Shown: one piece after another, positions 45,328 to 57,874 of the stretch | How positions within the stretch are numbered: the stretch's first letter is position 1 | Layout: each line of letters opens with the position of its first letter | Origin: Manihot esculenta | Lineage: Eukaryota; Streptophyta; Magnoliopsida; Malpighiales; Euphorbiaceae | Length of the DNA stretch: 64,000 nucleotides | NCBI RefSeq assembly: GCF_001659605.2 | Contig: NC_035171.2 | Span: forward strand, 1,862,225-1,926,224 | Reading direction: 5' to 3' | Made by a program: the position numbers and the translations under genes | Notes under the pieces: generated by a model | Database searches by the model: none | The model's input: the letters and a program-made list of their open reading frames with translations, nothing else | Told to the model about the DNA's origin: nothing

Positions 45328-46454
45328 GGTCCCTTAGCCGAAAACGGGCGAGCTTTTCCCCATTTTCGGCCAAGGTGAGCTTTCCGCCGTCCCTCACCCA
45401 TTTTTGATGTTCTTCCTCTAAATCTTTCAAGATTTTCACTTGTTTTCACTTGGTTTGGAAGATTTAAGCTTTTGAAACAAGTTTTGGAGCTTTGGGAACT
45501 CAGGAGCTCATTTTCGTGGATCTCCAAGTTTAGGTCGTCTCCCTCTCGATCTTCAAGAGGTAAGAGCCGATCTTAAGCTCCTTATGTGTTTTAACTAAGT
45601 TTTATGCAAGATCTATGGGTAGAAATGCATGTTAGGGTATATGTTGAGTTTATGGGTTTTGATGCTTTGATGAACAATGTAGCTTGTTTATGTGTTGATT
45701 GAAGTGTTGTAGTTGGGGTATATGATAGCTTGAGACCCCTAGGTGTAATGTATGTGAGGTATGCATGTTTTAGAACTAGTTTTTACATGATTTGAGCTTG
45801 GGAGGCAAAATGTGCATAGAGGAGCTGAGTTTCTGCCCTTCGGGAGAAGCTCAGGTTCGGCCGCCGAAGTGACTTTCGGCCGCCGAACCCTCTTTTGTGG
45901 AGGCAGCATTCGGCTGCCGAAGTTGCCCCCGAAAAGAGACTTTCGTCTCTGTCTGGGACTTTCGGCCGCCGAAGGTGCCGCCGAAAGTGCCTGACTTTCG
46001 GATCTGTCCAGGACTTTCGGCCGCCGAAGGTGCCGCCGAAAGTGCCCTGTTCAGCCATTTCATGCATATCTCTATGTGATATTTTCATGATGTTTTAGGG
46101 GGTTTTTGGGGAGTATATTAGAGTTGTAATTACGTATGTTTGGTCCCTCATTTGAGTCCACCTGTGTAGGTTCGGACCCGAGGAACCGAGGACCTCAGCA
46201 GTGAGATAGCTGCTTCAGAGTCTGTAGAGCTTCAGCCAAAGGTGAGTAGAATGAACCTTAAGTTTTTAAATAAATGAAATATAACTTTTTGGAGCATGTT
46301 CATGCATCATATATGCCATAATATATTTTAGGTTGTTTACATTAGTATTCACGAATATGTTGCATTGCATAATATGATGTGGATGCGGATTGGCTATTGA
46401 ATGATCCTCTAGTCCTCCTATGGTATGATATGATGATGATATGGTATGGATTGC

Positions 46455-46595
46455 CAGTGAGGCCCATTCTACGCCCCTGGACTATGTTAAGAGAAAGACC
46501 AGTGAGGCCCATTCTACGCCCCTGGCATATTGGAATGTTATGTTATGTTATGTATGTAAGAGAAAGACCAGTGAGGCCCATTCTACGCCCCTGGC
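46455..46595 (+). repeat. Three-copy tandem repeat in the LTR
   Basis: CAGTGAGGCCCATTCTACGC occurs three times (near 46456, 46499 and 46569), with GAGAAAGAC spacers before the second and third. It is repeated in the 3' LTR at about 54094-54235. Confidence 0.85.
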
Positions 46596-47240
46596 ACGAT
46601 TGGACTATGTTGAGGACTATAGGTGACAATACCATCCTTATGTGATATGTTTGTGATGTGTTGCATTTCATGGAAGCATGAAATATTTTAATATATGTTT
46701 TCTCTATTCTGCTCACTGGGCTTTATAGCTCACCCCTCTCCCCTAATCCCAGATGTGCAGGTACAGGGTAGACCAGGAGGTTAGCCAGAGTATGAAGCAA
46801 TGTTATGTAATAGTTAGATTGTGGACATGACAATTGTATTATGATGTAATGTAAAAGAGTTTTAATTTATGTTGTGAAATTTTGAATATTGAGGATAGAG
46901 TTGTGCTTGACCAATACAGATTGTTAATCCCACTTGTATGTACATGGTCTTTATGATATGAGATATGAGGTTATGTTTCAACCAAGCTTATGTATGATGA
47001 GTTACCCCATTGGAGCATTTGATGAGGGCTCCAGTGGAGGTTTATGATATGTTTATGTTTATGTACAGGTTGAGCTTGGTTGTTATATGAAAATGTTTAC
47101 AGGTTTATGAGTTTTGTTGATCATGTATGGGATTTACAGGTTTACAGGATATATGTCAGGCTTGCTACGGGTCCCGGCGGCCTTACGCCGATCTGGATCC
47201 TAGCGCCGGTAGCGGTCCGGATTTTCGGGCTGTTACAGAA

Positions 47241-47252
47241 TGGTATCAGAGC
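47241..47252 (+). promoter_or_regulatory. Element 3 primer-binding site (initiator tRNA-Met type)
   Basis: TGGTATCAGAGC begins three bases after the LTR end. It is complementary to the 3' end of plant initiator methionine tRNA and is the usual primer for chromodomain gypsy elements. Confidence 0.92.
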
Positions 47253-47510
47253 CCTAGGTTCATATGGTCGGACCTAGAGTGTCGGGCTCATAGATGTTAT
47301 AGAAGGTCAAGCACAATAGGAAAGATCATGTCCACTAGGATAGGATGTGGAGTCCTGTCTTGCATGATGATGTGAAATGCCATGATAATATGCATGTGCA
47401 TTAATGATGTGCTATGATATATGATGTATGTGATGCGGGTTCATGTGTGCCCACATGAACCATATGATGCTAATGTTGCTTGTGATGTGCACTGTTTTTC
47501 AGAAAACAGG

Positions 47511-50500
47511 ATGAGAGGAACTCGTCGATCTGCACGATTGACTGGAGTGCCACCTGAGGATGAGGGCATGAGCGCCTGTCCTCCAGCATTGCCTAGGGCA
47601 ATGTCTAGCAGGTCCAACAGGGACCGAGCAGTGAGAGACCCTAGAAGGTCTTTAGATCTGGGAAGAAGCAGATCAGTACGAGGAACAGTTCAAGGTGGTA
47701 TGTCAGAAGATGTGGGAGATGACATGGATGTGGACCAGAGGAGGGATGGCAGTTTGGGGGTTAGTATGTCAGAAGAGGGAATGGGAGAGTCCCAAGGAGG
47801 CACTTAGGCCTCGGGATTTGTTCAGTCACCCCACTACCCACATTTCTCGCAACACCCCAGGTATTCGATGGGAGGCACGTCAGATTACCCTAGTTTTAGC
47901 CCTTACCCCACACAGATGCCATACCCACCATACTACCCACCATACCCACAGTATCCTATGTATCCACCACCACCCTATCACCCAAATCCAGAAAACCCTA
48001 CCACAGAAAATGTTGCCCCACCTCCACCACCTACAGAACCAGCAGCCCCAGTTACTCAACCTCCTAACCCTAGCTCATCCAGAGGGAGCAAGGTCAAGAT
48101 GACCGACTATATGAAGCTGGGTGCTCCCCAGTTTGAAACCGGTGATGATCCGTTCGTGTACTTGGAGCGGGTCAAGGCGATTACAGATGAGATAGGGGCG
48201 GATGACAGTAGAGCCATTCAGATGGCCGGGTTCACGCTTAAGTGCAAGAAGGCACGAGAGTGGTTCAAGAACTACATCAAACCGAGGGTGGACAGTCTTC
48301 CATGGGAGGATTTCGCAAGTGAGTTTGCAGGATGGGCTTTCCCTGATAGTTCAAGGGAATTGAAGATAATAGAATTCGAGCAGTTGAGGCAGACTGATGA
48401 CATGAGTGTAGACGAATATACTGACAGGTTTATGGAGTTGCTGCCATTTGCTGGGCAGGACCTTAGCACAGATCAGAAGAAGTCAAGGAGGTATATCATG
48501 AAGCTCCATCCCAGGTATTCCTCCTTGGTACAGTCAGCAGATAGAGAGAGTTTTCACACCATAGTCGATATGGCTAGGAGAATGGAGGCTAGTGCTATCA
48601 TCGAGGGAAAAGTCAAGCAGTCAGTGGCACAGCCTTCCGGTCCCAAAACCCCAGGTAGGGAAAGAGTGGATCCTTCTTCCTTAAATTCAGGTAGTAAGAG
48701 GTGGAGCAGTACCACCAAGAAGCAGAAGAAGAACAAGTTCTGGAGCAAGATCAAGTCAGGTCTGGGATTAGGAAGTGGCTCGAGCTCAGGTGCAGACAAT
48801 GTAGCATGTGTGAAGTGTGGTAAGCCACACAGGGGAGTGTGCCTCTATGGGTCCAGAGCCTGCTTCAGATGTGGGCAAGAGGGACATATGGCTCGGGATT
48901 GTCCTAGAGCAGCTGTTATGGCACAGTCCCAGCAGACAGGTTCAGGCAGTGTAGCTCAGCCAGTAGCCCCAGCACCAACTCAAGCCAGTGGCAGAGGTAG
49001 AGGGAGAGGAGCAGCCTCTTCTTCAGCGGGTTTCAGAGGTGAAGGTCCGTCAGCTCCAGCAAGGATCTTCACAATGACACAGCAAGAGGCTAACACATCC
49101 AACACCGTGGTGGCAGGTAATCTCATCATTGGTTGTTCTGATGTGTATGCATTGATGGACCCTGGTGCATCTCATTCTTTTATTGCTCCGAGGGCCGTAG
49201 AGAGGTTGGGATTGATGACTTCTGGGTTAGAGTGTCCTCTCTGGGTCAGCGGACCCAAGTGTGATCCATCAGTGGCAGAGTCAGTCTGCCAATGTAGTCC
49301 AGTGTTTGTTGAGGGGAGATGCATGTCCGCCGACCTTGTGGTTCTAGAGTTGACAGATTTTGACGTCATTCTAGGGATGGACTGGTTATCTACCCATGGT
49401 GCTACCTTGGACTGCAGGGACAAGGTAGTCAGGTTCAGAGGTCAGGATGGATCAGAGGTAGTCTTCAGAGGAGACAGGAGGGGTACACCTAGAGGTTTGA
49501 TCTCATCTCTTCAGGCTCGTAGGTTGCTTAGGAGGGGATGTCAGGGGTATTTGGCTCATGTGAGAGAGCTAGATAGTCAGATTAGAGAGCCCGCCGCAGT
49601 GCCAGTGGTTAATGAGTTTTTAGATGTGTTCCCAGATGAGCTTCCAGGTTTACCACCTGCTAGGGAGATAGAGTTCGAGATAGAGTTAATGCCTGGAACG
49701 AGACCGATCTCTATCCCTCCCTACAGGATGGCACCAGCTGAGTTGAAAGAATTGAAAGAACAGTTGCAAGAATTGGTAGACAAGGGCTTCATCCGACCGA
49801 GTACCTCACCCTGGGGTGCTCCAGTGCTGTTTGTAAGAAAGAAGGATGGATCCCTTAGACTTTGTATCGACTACAGGCAGTTGAACAAAGTCACTACCAA
49901 GAATAGGTACCCTCTGCCAAGGATCGATGATCTATTTGACCAGCTAGCCGGAGCGGGTTGTTTCTCCAAAATAGATCTAAGATCGGGGTACCATCAGCTA
50001 AGGATAAGGGATGAAGATGTGCCGAAGACAGCTTTCAGGACCAGATATGGGCATTTTGAGTTCCTTGTAATGCCGTTCGGGTTAACAAATGCCCCTGCAG
50101 CATTCATGGACCTCATGAACAGAGTGTTTAGACAGTACCTGGACCACTTTGTTATTGTCTTCATAGATGATATCTTAGTGTATTCCAGGAATGCAGAGGA
50201 GCATGCCCATCATCTGAGGATAGTTCTGCAGACCTTGAGGGAACATGGCTTGTATGCCAAGTTCTCCAAGTGTGAGTTCTGGTTGAGGAGCATCTCATTC
50301 TTGGGGCATGTAGTGTCAGAGAATGGAATAGAGGTAGACCCCAAGAAAGTGGAGGCTGTGACTAACTGGCCTAGACCCACCACAGTGACTGAGATCAGAA
50401 GTTTCTTGGGTTTGGCTGGTTATTACAGGAGGTTCGTTCAGGACTTCTCAAGGATTGCAGCTCCTCTAACCAGATTGACCAGGAAGAACCAGAAGTTTTT

Positions 50501-52502
50501 GTGGACCGACCAGTGTGAAGAGAGTTTCAAGGAGCTTAAGAAAAGGTTGACTTCAGCACCAGTATTAGCTCTGCCAACTAGCAATGAGGACTTCACAGTG
50601 TTCTGTGATGCATCCAGAGTAGGTTTGGGTTGTGTGTTGATGCAAAATGGCAAGGTGATCGCTTATGCTTCTAGACAGCTGAAGAGGCATGAGTTGAATT
50701 ACCCCACACACGATCTTGAGATGGCAGCAGTCATCTTTGCACTCAAGATGTGGAGGCATTACCTCTATGGGGTAAAATGTGAGATCTTTACTGATCATAA
50801 GAGCCTGCAGCACATCTTGAGCCAGAGAGAACTGAATTTGAGACAGAGGAGGTGGGTAGAGCTGCTCAGTGACTATGATTGCAGAATCCAGTACCATCCG
50901 GGTAAGGCGAATGTTGTGGCAGACGCCCTAAGCCGGAAGTCACTAGGCAGTTTATCCCACATCACGGCAGAGAGGAGACCGGTGGTGAAGGAGTTTTACA
51001 AGCTCATTAATGAAGGTCTACAGTTGGAGTTGTCTGGTACAGGTACTTTGATCGCACAGATGAAGGTGACACCCGTGTTTCTGGAGCAGGTGGCTCAGAA
51101 ACAGCATGAGGACCCAGAGTTAGTGAAGATTGCCAGGACGGTTCAGTCGGGCAAAGATAATGAGTTCAGATTTGATAGTAAGGGGATCCTCCGCTATGGG
51201 AGCAGATTATGTGTACCAGATGACATAGGGCTTAAGGGAGACATTATGAGAGAAGCTCATAATGCAAGATACAGCGTTCACCCCGGAGCCACCAAGATGT
51301 ATCAAGATTTAAAGAAGGTTTATTGGTGGCCAGCGATGAAGAAAGAAGTGGCACAGTTTGTGTCAGCCTGCGAAGTATGTTAGAGGGTGAAGCTGGAACA
51401 TCAGAAGCCGGCTGGAATGCTTAACCCGCTACCTATTCCAGAGTGGAAATGGGAGAATATAGCTATGGACTTCGTAGTGGGGTTACCGGCAGCGTCCAAC
51501 AGATTGGACTCCATATGGGTGATTGTGGACAGACTCACCAAATCTGCTCACTTCATCCCTGTCAGGAGTGGCTATTCTGTGGACAAGTTAGCGCAGGTGT
51601 ATGTAAACGAGATTGTCAGATTGCATGGGGTTCCCGTTTCTATAGTGTCAGATAGAGGGCCCCAGTTCACCTCCAGGTTTTGGCGGAGTCTGCAGGATGC
51701 CATGGGTACCAGGTTGGATTTTAGCACTGCCTTCCATCCACAGACAGACGGACAGTCAGAGAGGACCATCCAGACCATAGAAGATATGCTAAGAATGTGT
51801 GTGCTGGACTTTGGCGGTTCTTGGAGGCAGCATCTACCTTTGGTGGAGTTTGCCTACAATAACAGTCATCATGCTAGCATCGGGATGGCTCCATATGAAG
51901 CTTTATATGGAAGGAAGTGCAGGTCACCTGTTTGCTGGGAGGAAGTTGGAGAAAAGGCCTTGGCAGGGCCTGAGTTAGTAGAGATCACCAGCAGGGTGAT
52001 ACCCATCATCAGAGAGAGAATCAAGACAGCTGCGAGCAGACAGAAGAGTTATGCAGACATCCGCAGAAGACTAGTAGAGTTTCAGGAGGGGGATCTAGTA
52101 TTGCTCAAGGTGTCTCCAATGAAAGGGGTGGTTCGGTTTGGTAAAAAGGGTAAGCTAGCTCCACGGTACATCGGACCCTTCGAAGTCTTGCAAAAGATTG
52201 GGAGTGTATCGTACAAGCTGGACTTGCCTACATCTATGGAAAGAATCCATCCGGTTTTCCATGTTTCCATGTTAAGAAAGTACGTGTCAGATCCGAGCAA
52301 GGTTCTTAGTGAGCCTGATGTAGAGATCCAAGAGGATCTCACCTATGTAGAGCAGCCAGTGCGGATTCTTGACACTCAGATCAGAAAGTTGAGAAACAAG
52401 GAAATCCCAATGGTGAAAGTCCTTTGGAACCACCACAACATAGAAGAATGCACTTGGGAGACACGGGAGTCTATGCTCCAGCAATATCCCCACCTCTTTT
52501 AA
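47511..52502 (+). pseudogene. Element 3 gag-pol polyprotein (1,663 codons, two nonsense codons)
   Basis: One frame from MRGTRRSARL to TAA at 52500. Gag domain ~48100-48600 (ARGWFK-like [23 protein letters not shown]); CCHC knuckle [14 protein letters not shown] near 48870; protease DPGASHSFI near 49155; reverse transcriptase 49650-50350 with [12 protein letters not shown] and YSRN-preceded catalytic FIDDILV; RNase H from 50590; integrase HHCC 51280-51390, core [14 protein letters not shown]-terminal chromodomain [20 protein letters not shown]. Two TAG codons break it: 47805-47807 (in GG-T-*-ASGF) and 51381-51383 (in CEVC*RVK). Both stand where the element 2 relative has CAG. It is otherwise intact, so it could be mobilised in trans, or translated if read through. 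Confidence 0.95.
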
Positions 52503-52587
52503 GGTTAGTCCCTATGTGTTTTGTACGTATGTTATGTTGTTTTTCTATACGTGTACTAGTTGAGGAACATTCGGGGACGAATGTTCT

Positions 52588-52600
52588 TAAGGGGGGGAGA
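52588..52600 (+). promoter_or_regulatory. Element 3 polypurine tract
   Basis: AAGGGGGGGAGA immediately before the 3' LTR, the usual start site of plus-strand DNA synthesis. Confidence 0.88.
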
Positions 52601-52601
52601 A

Positions 52602-54875
52602 TGTAATACCCGGCTAGACTCCGGTATCGGAATTCCTACCGTCCGGTGGAATCTCGGATGTCGGAAACCTCTAGAAGGGTAAAAGTATGTTGTTATGAAA
52701 TATTTTCATGTTTTTAATGATTTTAAGTATGAAATTTAATGAGTTTTTACATGAAAAGTCTTTGGAGGAAAACCCAGGTTCGGCCGCCGAAAGTCAAGTT
52801 CGGCCGCCGAACATGCATGCGTTTTGGAGGCACGTTAGGCCCCTGAAAGCATGAGTGAGGGAAGTCCAGGTTCGGCCGCCGAACCTCATGTTCGGCCGCC
52901 GAACATGGCATGCATGCGGAGGCACATTCGGCCCCCGAACGTGGTCTGACCAGCCACTATAAAAGGGTCCCTTAGCCGAAAACGGGCGAGCTTTTCCCCA
53001 TTTTCGGCCAAGGTGAGCTTTCCGCTGTCCCTCACCCATTTTTGATGTTCTTCCTCTAAATCTTTCAAGATTTTCACTTGTTTTCACTTGGTTTGGAAGA
53101 TTTAAGCTTTTGAAACAAGTTTTGGAGCTTTGGGAACTCAGGAGCTCATTTTCGTGGATCTCCAAGTTTAGGTCGTCTCCCTCTCGATCTTCAAGAGGTA
53201 AGAGCCGATCTTAAGCTCCTTATGTGTTTTAACTAAGTTTTATGCAAGATCTATGGGTAGAAATGCATGTTAGGGTATATGTTGAGTTTATGGGTTTTGA
53301 TGCTTTGATGAACAATGTAGCTTGTTTATGTGTTGATTGAAGTGTTGTAGTTGGGGTATATGATAGCTTGAGACCCCTAGGTGTAATGTATGTGAGGTAT
53401 GCATGTTTTAGAACTAGTTTTTACATGATTTGAGCTTGGGAGGCAAAATGTGCATAGAGGAGCTGAGTTTCTGCCCTTCGGGAGAAGCTCAGGTTCGGCC
53501 GCCGAAGTGACTTTCGGCCGCCGAACCCTCTTTTGTGGAGGCAGCATTCGGCTGCCGAAGTTGCCCCCGAAAAGAGACTTTCGTCTCTGTCTGGGACTTT
53601 CGGCCGCCGAAGGTGCCGCCGAAAGTGCCTGACTTTCGGATCTGTCCAGGACTTTCGGCCGCCGAAGGTGCCGCCGAAAGTGCCCTGTTCAGCCATTTCA
53701 TGCATATCTCTATGTGATATTTTCATGATGTTTTAGGGGGTTTTTGGGGAGTATATTAGAGTTGTAATTACGTATGTTTGGTCCCTCATTTGAGTCCACC
53801 TGTGTAGGTTCGGACCCGAGGAACCGAGGACCTCAGCAGTGAGATAGCTGCTTCAGAGTCTGTAGAGCTTCAGCCAAAGGTGAGTAGAATGAACCTTAAG
53901 TTTTTAAATAAATGAAATATAACTTTTTGGAGCATGTTCATGCATCATATATGCCATAATATATTTTAGGTTGTTTACATTAGTATTCACGAATATGTTG
54001 CATTGCATAATATGATGTGGATGCGGATTGGCTATTGAATGATCCTCTAGTCCTCCTATGGTATGATATGATGATGATATGGTATGGATTGCCAGTGAGG
54101 CCCATTCTACGCCCCTGGACTATGTTAAGAGAAAGACCAGTGAGGCCCATTCTACGCCCCTGGCATATTGGAATGTTATGTTATGTTATGTATGTAAGAG
54201 AAAGACCAGTGAGGCCCATTCTACGCCCCTGGCACGATTGGACTATGTTGAGGACTATAGGTGACAATACCATCCTTATGTGATATGTTTGTGATGTGTT
54301 GCATTTCATGGAAGCATGAAATATTTTAATATATGTTTTCTCTATTCTGCTCACTGGGCTTTATAGCTCACCCCTCTCCCCTAATCCCAGATGTGCAGGT
54401 ACAGGGTAGACCAGGAGGTTAGCCAGAGTATGAAGCAATGTTATGTAATAGTTAGATTGTGGACATGACAATTGTATTATGATGTAATGTAAAAGAGTTT
54501 TAATTTATGTTGTGAAATTTTGAATATTGAGGATAGAGTTGTGCTTGACCAATACAGATTGTTAATCCCACTTGTATGTACATGGTCTTTATGATATGAG
54601 ATATGAGGTTATGTTTCAACCAAGCTTATGTATGATGAGTTACCCCATTGGAGCATTTGATGAGGGCTCCAGTGGAGGTTTATGATATGTTTATGTTTAT
54701 GTACAGGTTGAGCTTGGTTGTTATATGAAAATGTTTACAGGTTTATGAGTTTTGTTGATCATGTATGGGATTTACAGGTTTACAGGATATATGTCAGGCT
54801 TGCTACGGGTCCCGGCGGCCTTACGCCGATCTGGATCCTAGCGCCGGTAGCGGTCCAGATTTCCGGGCTGTTACA
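52602..54875 (+). repeat. Element 3 3' LTR (2,274 bp)
   Basis: Near-identical to 44944-47237. Visible differences: one 20-bp unit fewer in the palindrome cluster, and single-base changes near 52688, 52838-52840, 52877, 53026 and 54857-54863. Confidence 0.96.
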
Positions 54876-54880
54876 CTACA

Positions 54881-57647
54881 TGCCCTAAGAATGAAATGCT
54901 CCTCAACCAGAACTCACACTTAGAGAACTTGGCATATAAACCATGCTCTCTCAGTGTCTGCAGAACTGTCCTCAGATGCTGGGCATGCTCCTCTGCATCT
55001 CTGGAATACACTAAGATATCATCGATGAAGACAATAATAAAGTGATCCAGATACTCGCTGAAAACTCTGTTCATGAGATCCATGAATGCTGCAGGGGCGT
55101 TAGTCAACCCGAACGACATTACTAAGAACTCATAATGCCCATATCTGGTCCTGAAAGCTGTCTTTGGCACATCTGCTTCTCTCACTCTCAGCTGGTGATA
55201 CCCAGACCTCAGATCTATTTTAGAGAAACAACCTGCTCCAGCTAGCTGGTCAAATAGATCGTCGATCCTAGGTAGGGGATACTTATTCTTGGTAGTGACC
55301 TTGTTCAACTGCCTGTAGTCGATACAAAGTCTGAGGGATCCATCCTTCTTTCTGACAAAAAGCACTGGAGCACCCCAAGGTGAGGTACTAGGGCGGATGA
55401 AACCCTGATCTACCAACTCCTGCAACTGCTCTTTCAATTCTTTTAACTCTGCTGGTGCTATCCTGTAGGGAGGAATAGAGATAGGTCTGGTACCAGGCAA
55501 CAATTTTATTTCAAACTCTATCTCCCTATCAGGTGGTAGTCCTGGAAGCTCGTCTGGAAAGACGTCTGAAAATTTTCGGACTACTGGTACTGAGGCTGGT
55601 TCCTTGACCTGTCTATCTAGCTCTCTCACATGAGCTAGAAACCCCTGACAACCCCTCCTAAGCAAACGACGAGCCTGAAGGGCTGAGATCAAACCTCTAG
55701 GTGTCCCCCACCTGTCTCCTCTGAAGACACACTCTGACCCATCCTGATCTCTGAGACTAACTACCTTGTCTCTACAGTCCAAGGTAGCACCATATGCAGA
55801 TAGCCAATCCATCCCTAGAATGACATCAAAAAATCTGTCAAATCTAGAACCACCAGGTCAGCTGGAAGGCATCTACCCTCTATGAACACTGGACTGAAAC
55901 GACAGACTGACTCTGTCACTGATGGGTCACATTTGGGTCCACTGACCCAGAGAGGACACTCTAAATCAGAAATGATCAGACCCAAACTCTCCACGGCTCT
56001 CGAAGTAATAAAAGAATGATAAGCACCGGGGTCCATCAAAGCATACACCTCGAAACACCCAATGATGAGATTACCTGACACCACTGTGTTCGACGTGTTT
56101 GCCTCCTCTTGTGTCACAGTGAAGATCCGTGCTGGGGCTACCGGACCTGCACCTCGGGAACCTGCTGCTGACGAAGAGGCTGACCCTCTCCCTCTACCTC
56201 TGCCACTACTCTGAGGCATGGCTGGAGCGGCTGGCTGAGCCACACTACCTGAGCTCATCTGCTGGGATGGTGCCATAAAGGTCGTCTGAGGACATTCCCG
56301 TGCAAAATGTCCCTCCTGCCCACACTTAAAGCAGGCGGTAGATCCCAATCGACAAACTCCTTTGTGCGGCCTTCCACATCTCATGCACACTGTACTGCCT
56401 GTGCCAGAGCTTGAGCCACTACCCATTCCTAGAGTAGACTTGATCTTATTCCAGAACTTGCCCTTCTTCGCTTTAAACTTTTCTCCCTTCTTGCTGCCAG
56501 AAGCTGCTGCACTAGGGGTCTTAGAACCCGAAGATTGTGCCACTTGCTGTTTTACTGTTCCCTAAATAATGGCACTCGCCTCCATCTTCCTGGCGGCATC
56601 CACGATAGAGTGGAAACTCTCTTTCTCTGCTGGAAGAATCAAGGAGGAATACCTGGGATACAGTCTCATGGTATATCTCCTTGCCTTCTTCTGGTCAGTG
56701 TCATAAGCCTGACCCACATATTGGAGCAAATCTAGAAACTTATCAGTGTATTCATCAACACTCATCTCTTTCGTCTATCTCAGCTGTTCAAATTCTATCA
56801 CTTTCATCTCCCTGGAGCTGTAAGGAAAAGCCCACCCAGCAAATTCATTGGCGAACTCTCCCCATGACATACTGTCCAGCCTGGGGTCCACATAATTCTT
56901 GAACCACTCTCGAGCCTTCTTGCATTTCAGTGTGAACCCTGCCATCTCAATGGCTCTACTATCATCAGCTCCTAACTCATCGGTGATCATCTTAACCGTT
57001 CTGAGGTACTCAAATGGATCATCTCCCGTGTTGAATTTGGGAGCATCCAATTTCAGGTACTCTGTCATTTTCACTTTACTTCCCCCAGCTGAGCTAGGTT
57101 GAGGTACTTGGACAACAGGGGCTACTGGTTCTGGTTCTGGTGGTGGAGGAGGTGCAGTTTCTCTTGACTCAGGGTATGCTGTACTTGGATGGAATGGTAA
57201 GGGTGGATACATGGGATATGATGGGTAAAAAGGAGGATAAGGCATGTAAGGCATGTAGGTAGGATATGGGGCAAAGCTAGAGTAATCCGACGTACCCCCC
57301 ATCGGATACCCCGGGCTCTGTGGAAAGGGTGGATAATGGGGTGGATAACCAAACCCCGAGGCCTGAGCGCCTCCCTGAGATTCTCCCATACCCTCTTCAG
57401 ACCTGTCCATACCCATGCTTTCATCTCTTGGCTGATCAACATCCATAGCCTCCCTCACTTCATCTGACCTCCCTCCTCTCTCTGTTCCTCTTCTGCTCTC
57501 GTCAAAAGACCTTCTAGGGTCCCTTGACGTACACTCCCTGCTTGATCTCTGAGACATTGCCCTTGGCAACGCAGGAGGACGAGCATCTGAACCCTCACTC
57601 ACTGGTGGGACTCCAGTCAATCGTGCAGATCGACGAGTTCCTCTCAT
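54881..57647 (-). pseudogene. Element 2 gag, protease and N-terminal reverse transcriptase
   Basis: Starts at the ATG at 57647 (MRGTRRSARL) on the minus strand. Gag carries REWFKNYVDPRLD and a CCHC knuckle CFKCGQEGHFAREC near 56310; protease DPGAYHSFI near 56030; reverse transcriptase ~55540-54881 with [23 protein letters not shown] and SFLGHVV at the element 3 junction. Defects: TAG at 56775 (QLR*T, where element 3 has CAG), TAG at 56562-56564 (AII*G, where element 3 has GAG), and one extra T in a T run near 55830 that shifts the frame just before GMDWLSAYG. Not functional. Confidence 0.92.
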
Positions 57648-57860
57648 CTTAACTTTCTGGAAAACAATACATAACATAACACATTAGCATGAATACATCT
57701 CATAGCAACAATGCACATGCATAAATCATGGCATTACACATCATCATATAGACAGGACTCGACATCCTATCCTAGTGGACATGATTCCCTATTTTGCTTG
57801 ACCAACTAAAACCTCTATGAGCCCAACACTCTATCTAGGTCCGACCATATGAACCAAGGG

Positions 57861-57871
57861 CTCTGATACCA
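57861..57871 (-). promoter_or_regulatory. Element 2 primer-binding site
   Basis: The minus strand reads TGGTATCAGAG just inside the 5' LTR, the same initiator tRNA-Met type as in element 3. Confidence 0.9.
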
Positions 57872-57874
57872 ATC

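Larger units (their letters stand above)
44944..47237 (+). repeat. Element 3 5' LTR (2,294 bp)
   Basis: Contains a cluster of TTCGGCCGCCGAA palindromes upstream of a TATA box (45320), a second cluster at 45854-46045, and three tandem GTGAGGCCCATTCTACGCCC units at 46458-46590. It has one more 20-bp CCGAACCTCATGTTCGGCCG unit than the 3' LTR. Confidence 0.96.
44944..54875 (+). mobile_element. Element 3: young full-length chromodomain gypsy retrotransposon, + strand (9,932 bp)
   Basis: Flanked by the exact 5-bp duplication CTACA (44939-44943 and 54876-54880), with LTRs starting TGTAATACCC and ending CTGTTACA. LTR lengths are 2,294 and 2,274 bp; they differ by one 20-bp unit and about seven base changes by eye, so insertion is recent. 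It has an iMet-type primer site, gag-pol in one frame with only two stops, and a polypurine tract. It belongs to the same family as its host element 2, in opposite orientation. Confidence 0.96.

Noticed and set aside
45783..46098. Open frames on both strands rich in FGGR, RRPK and AAES
   Set aside because: They arise from the GC-rich palindromes in the LTR and recur at 53421-53736 only because the LTR is duplicated.
47241..47252. tRNA-like sequence TGGTATCAGAGC
   Set aside because: Only 12 bases at the LTR junction; it is a retrotransposon primer-binding site, not a tRNA gene.
44944..54875. Assembly duplication as the reason for the two near-identical 2.3-kb blocks
   Set aside because: They are bounded by TG...CA ends, a primer site, a polypurine tract and a 5-bp target duplication, as expected of true LTRs.
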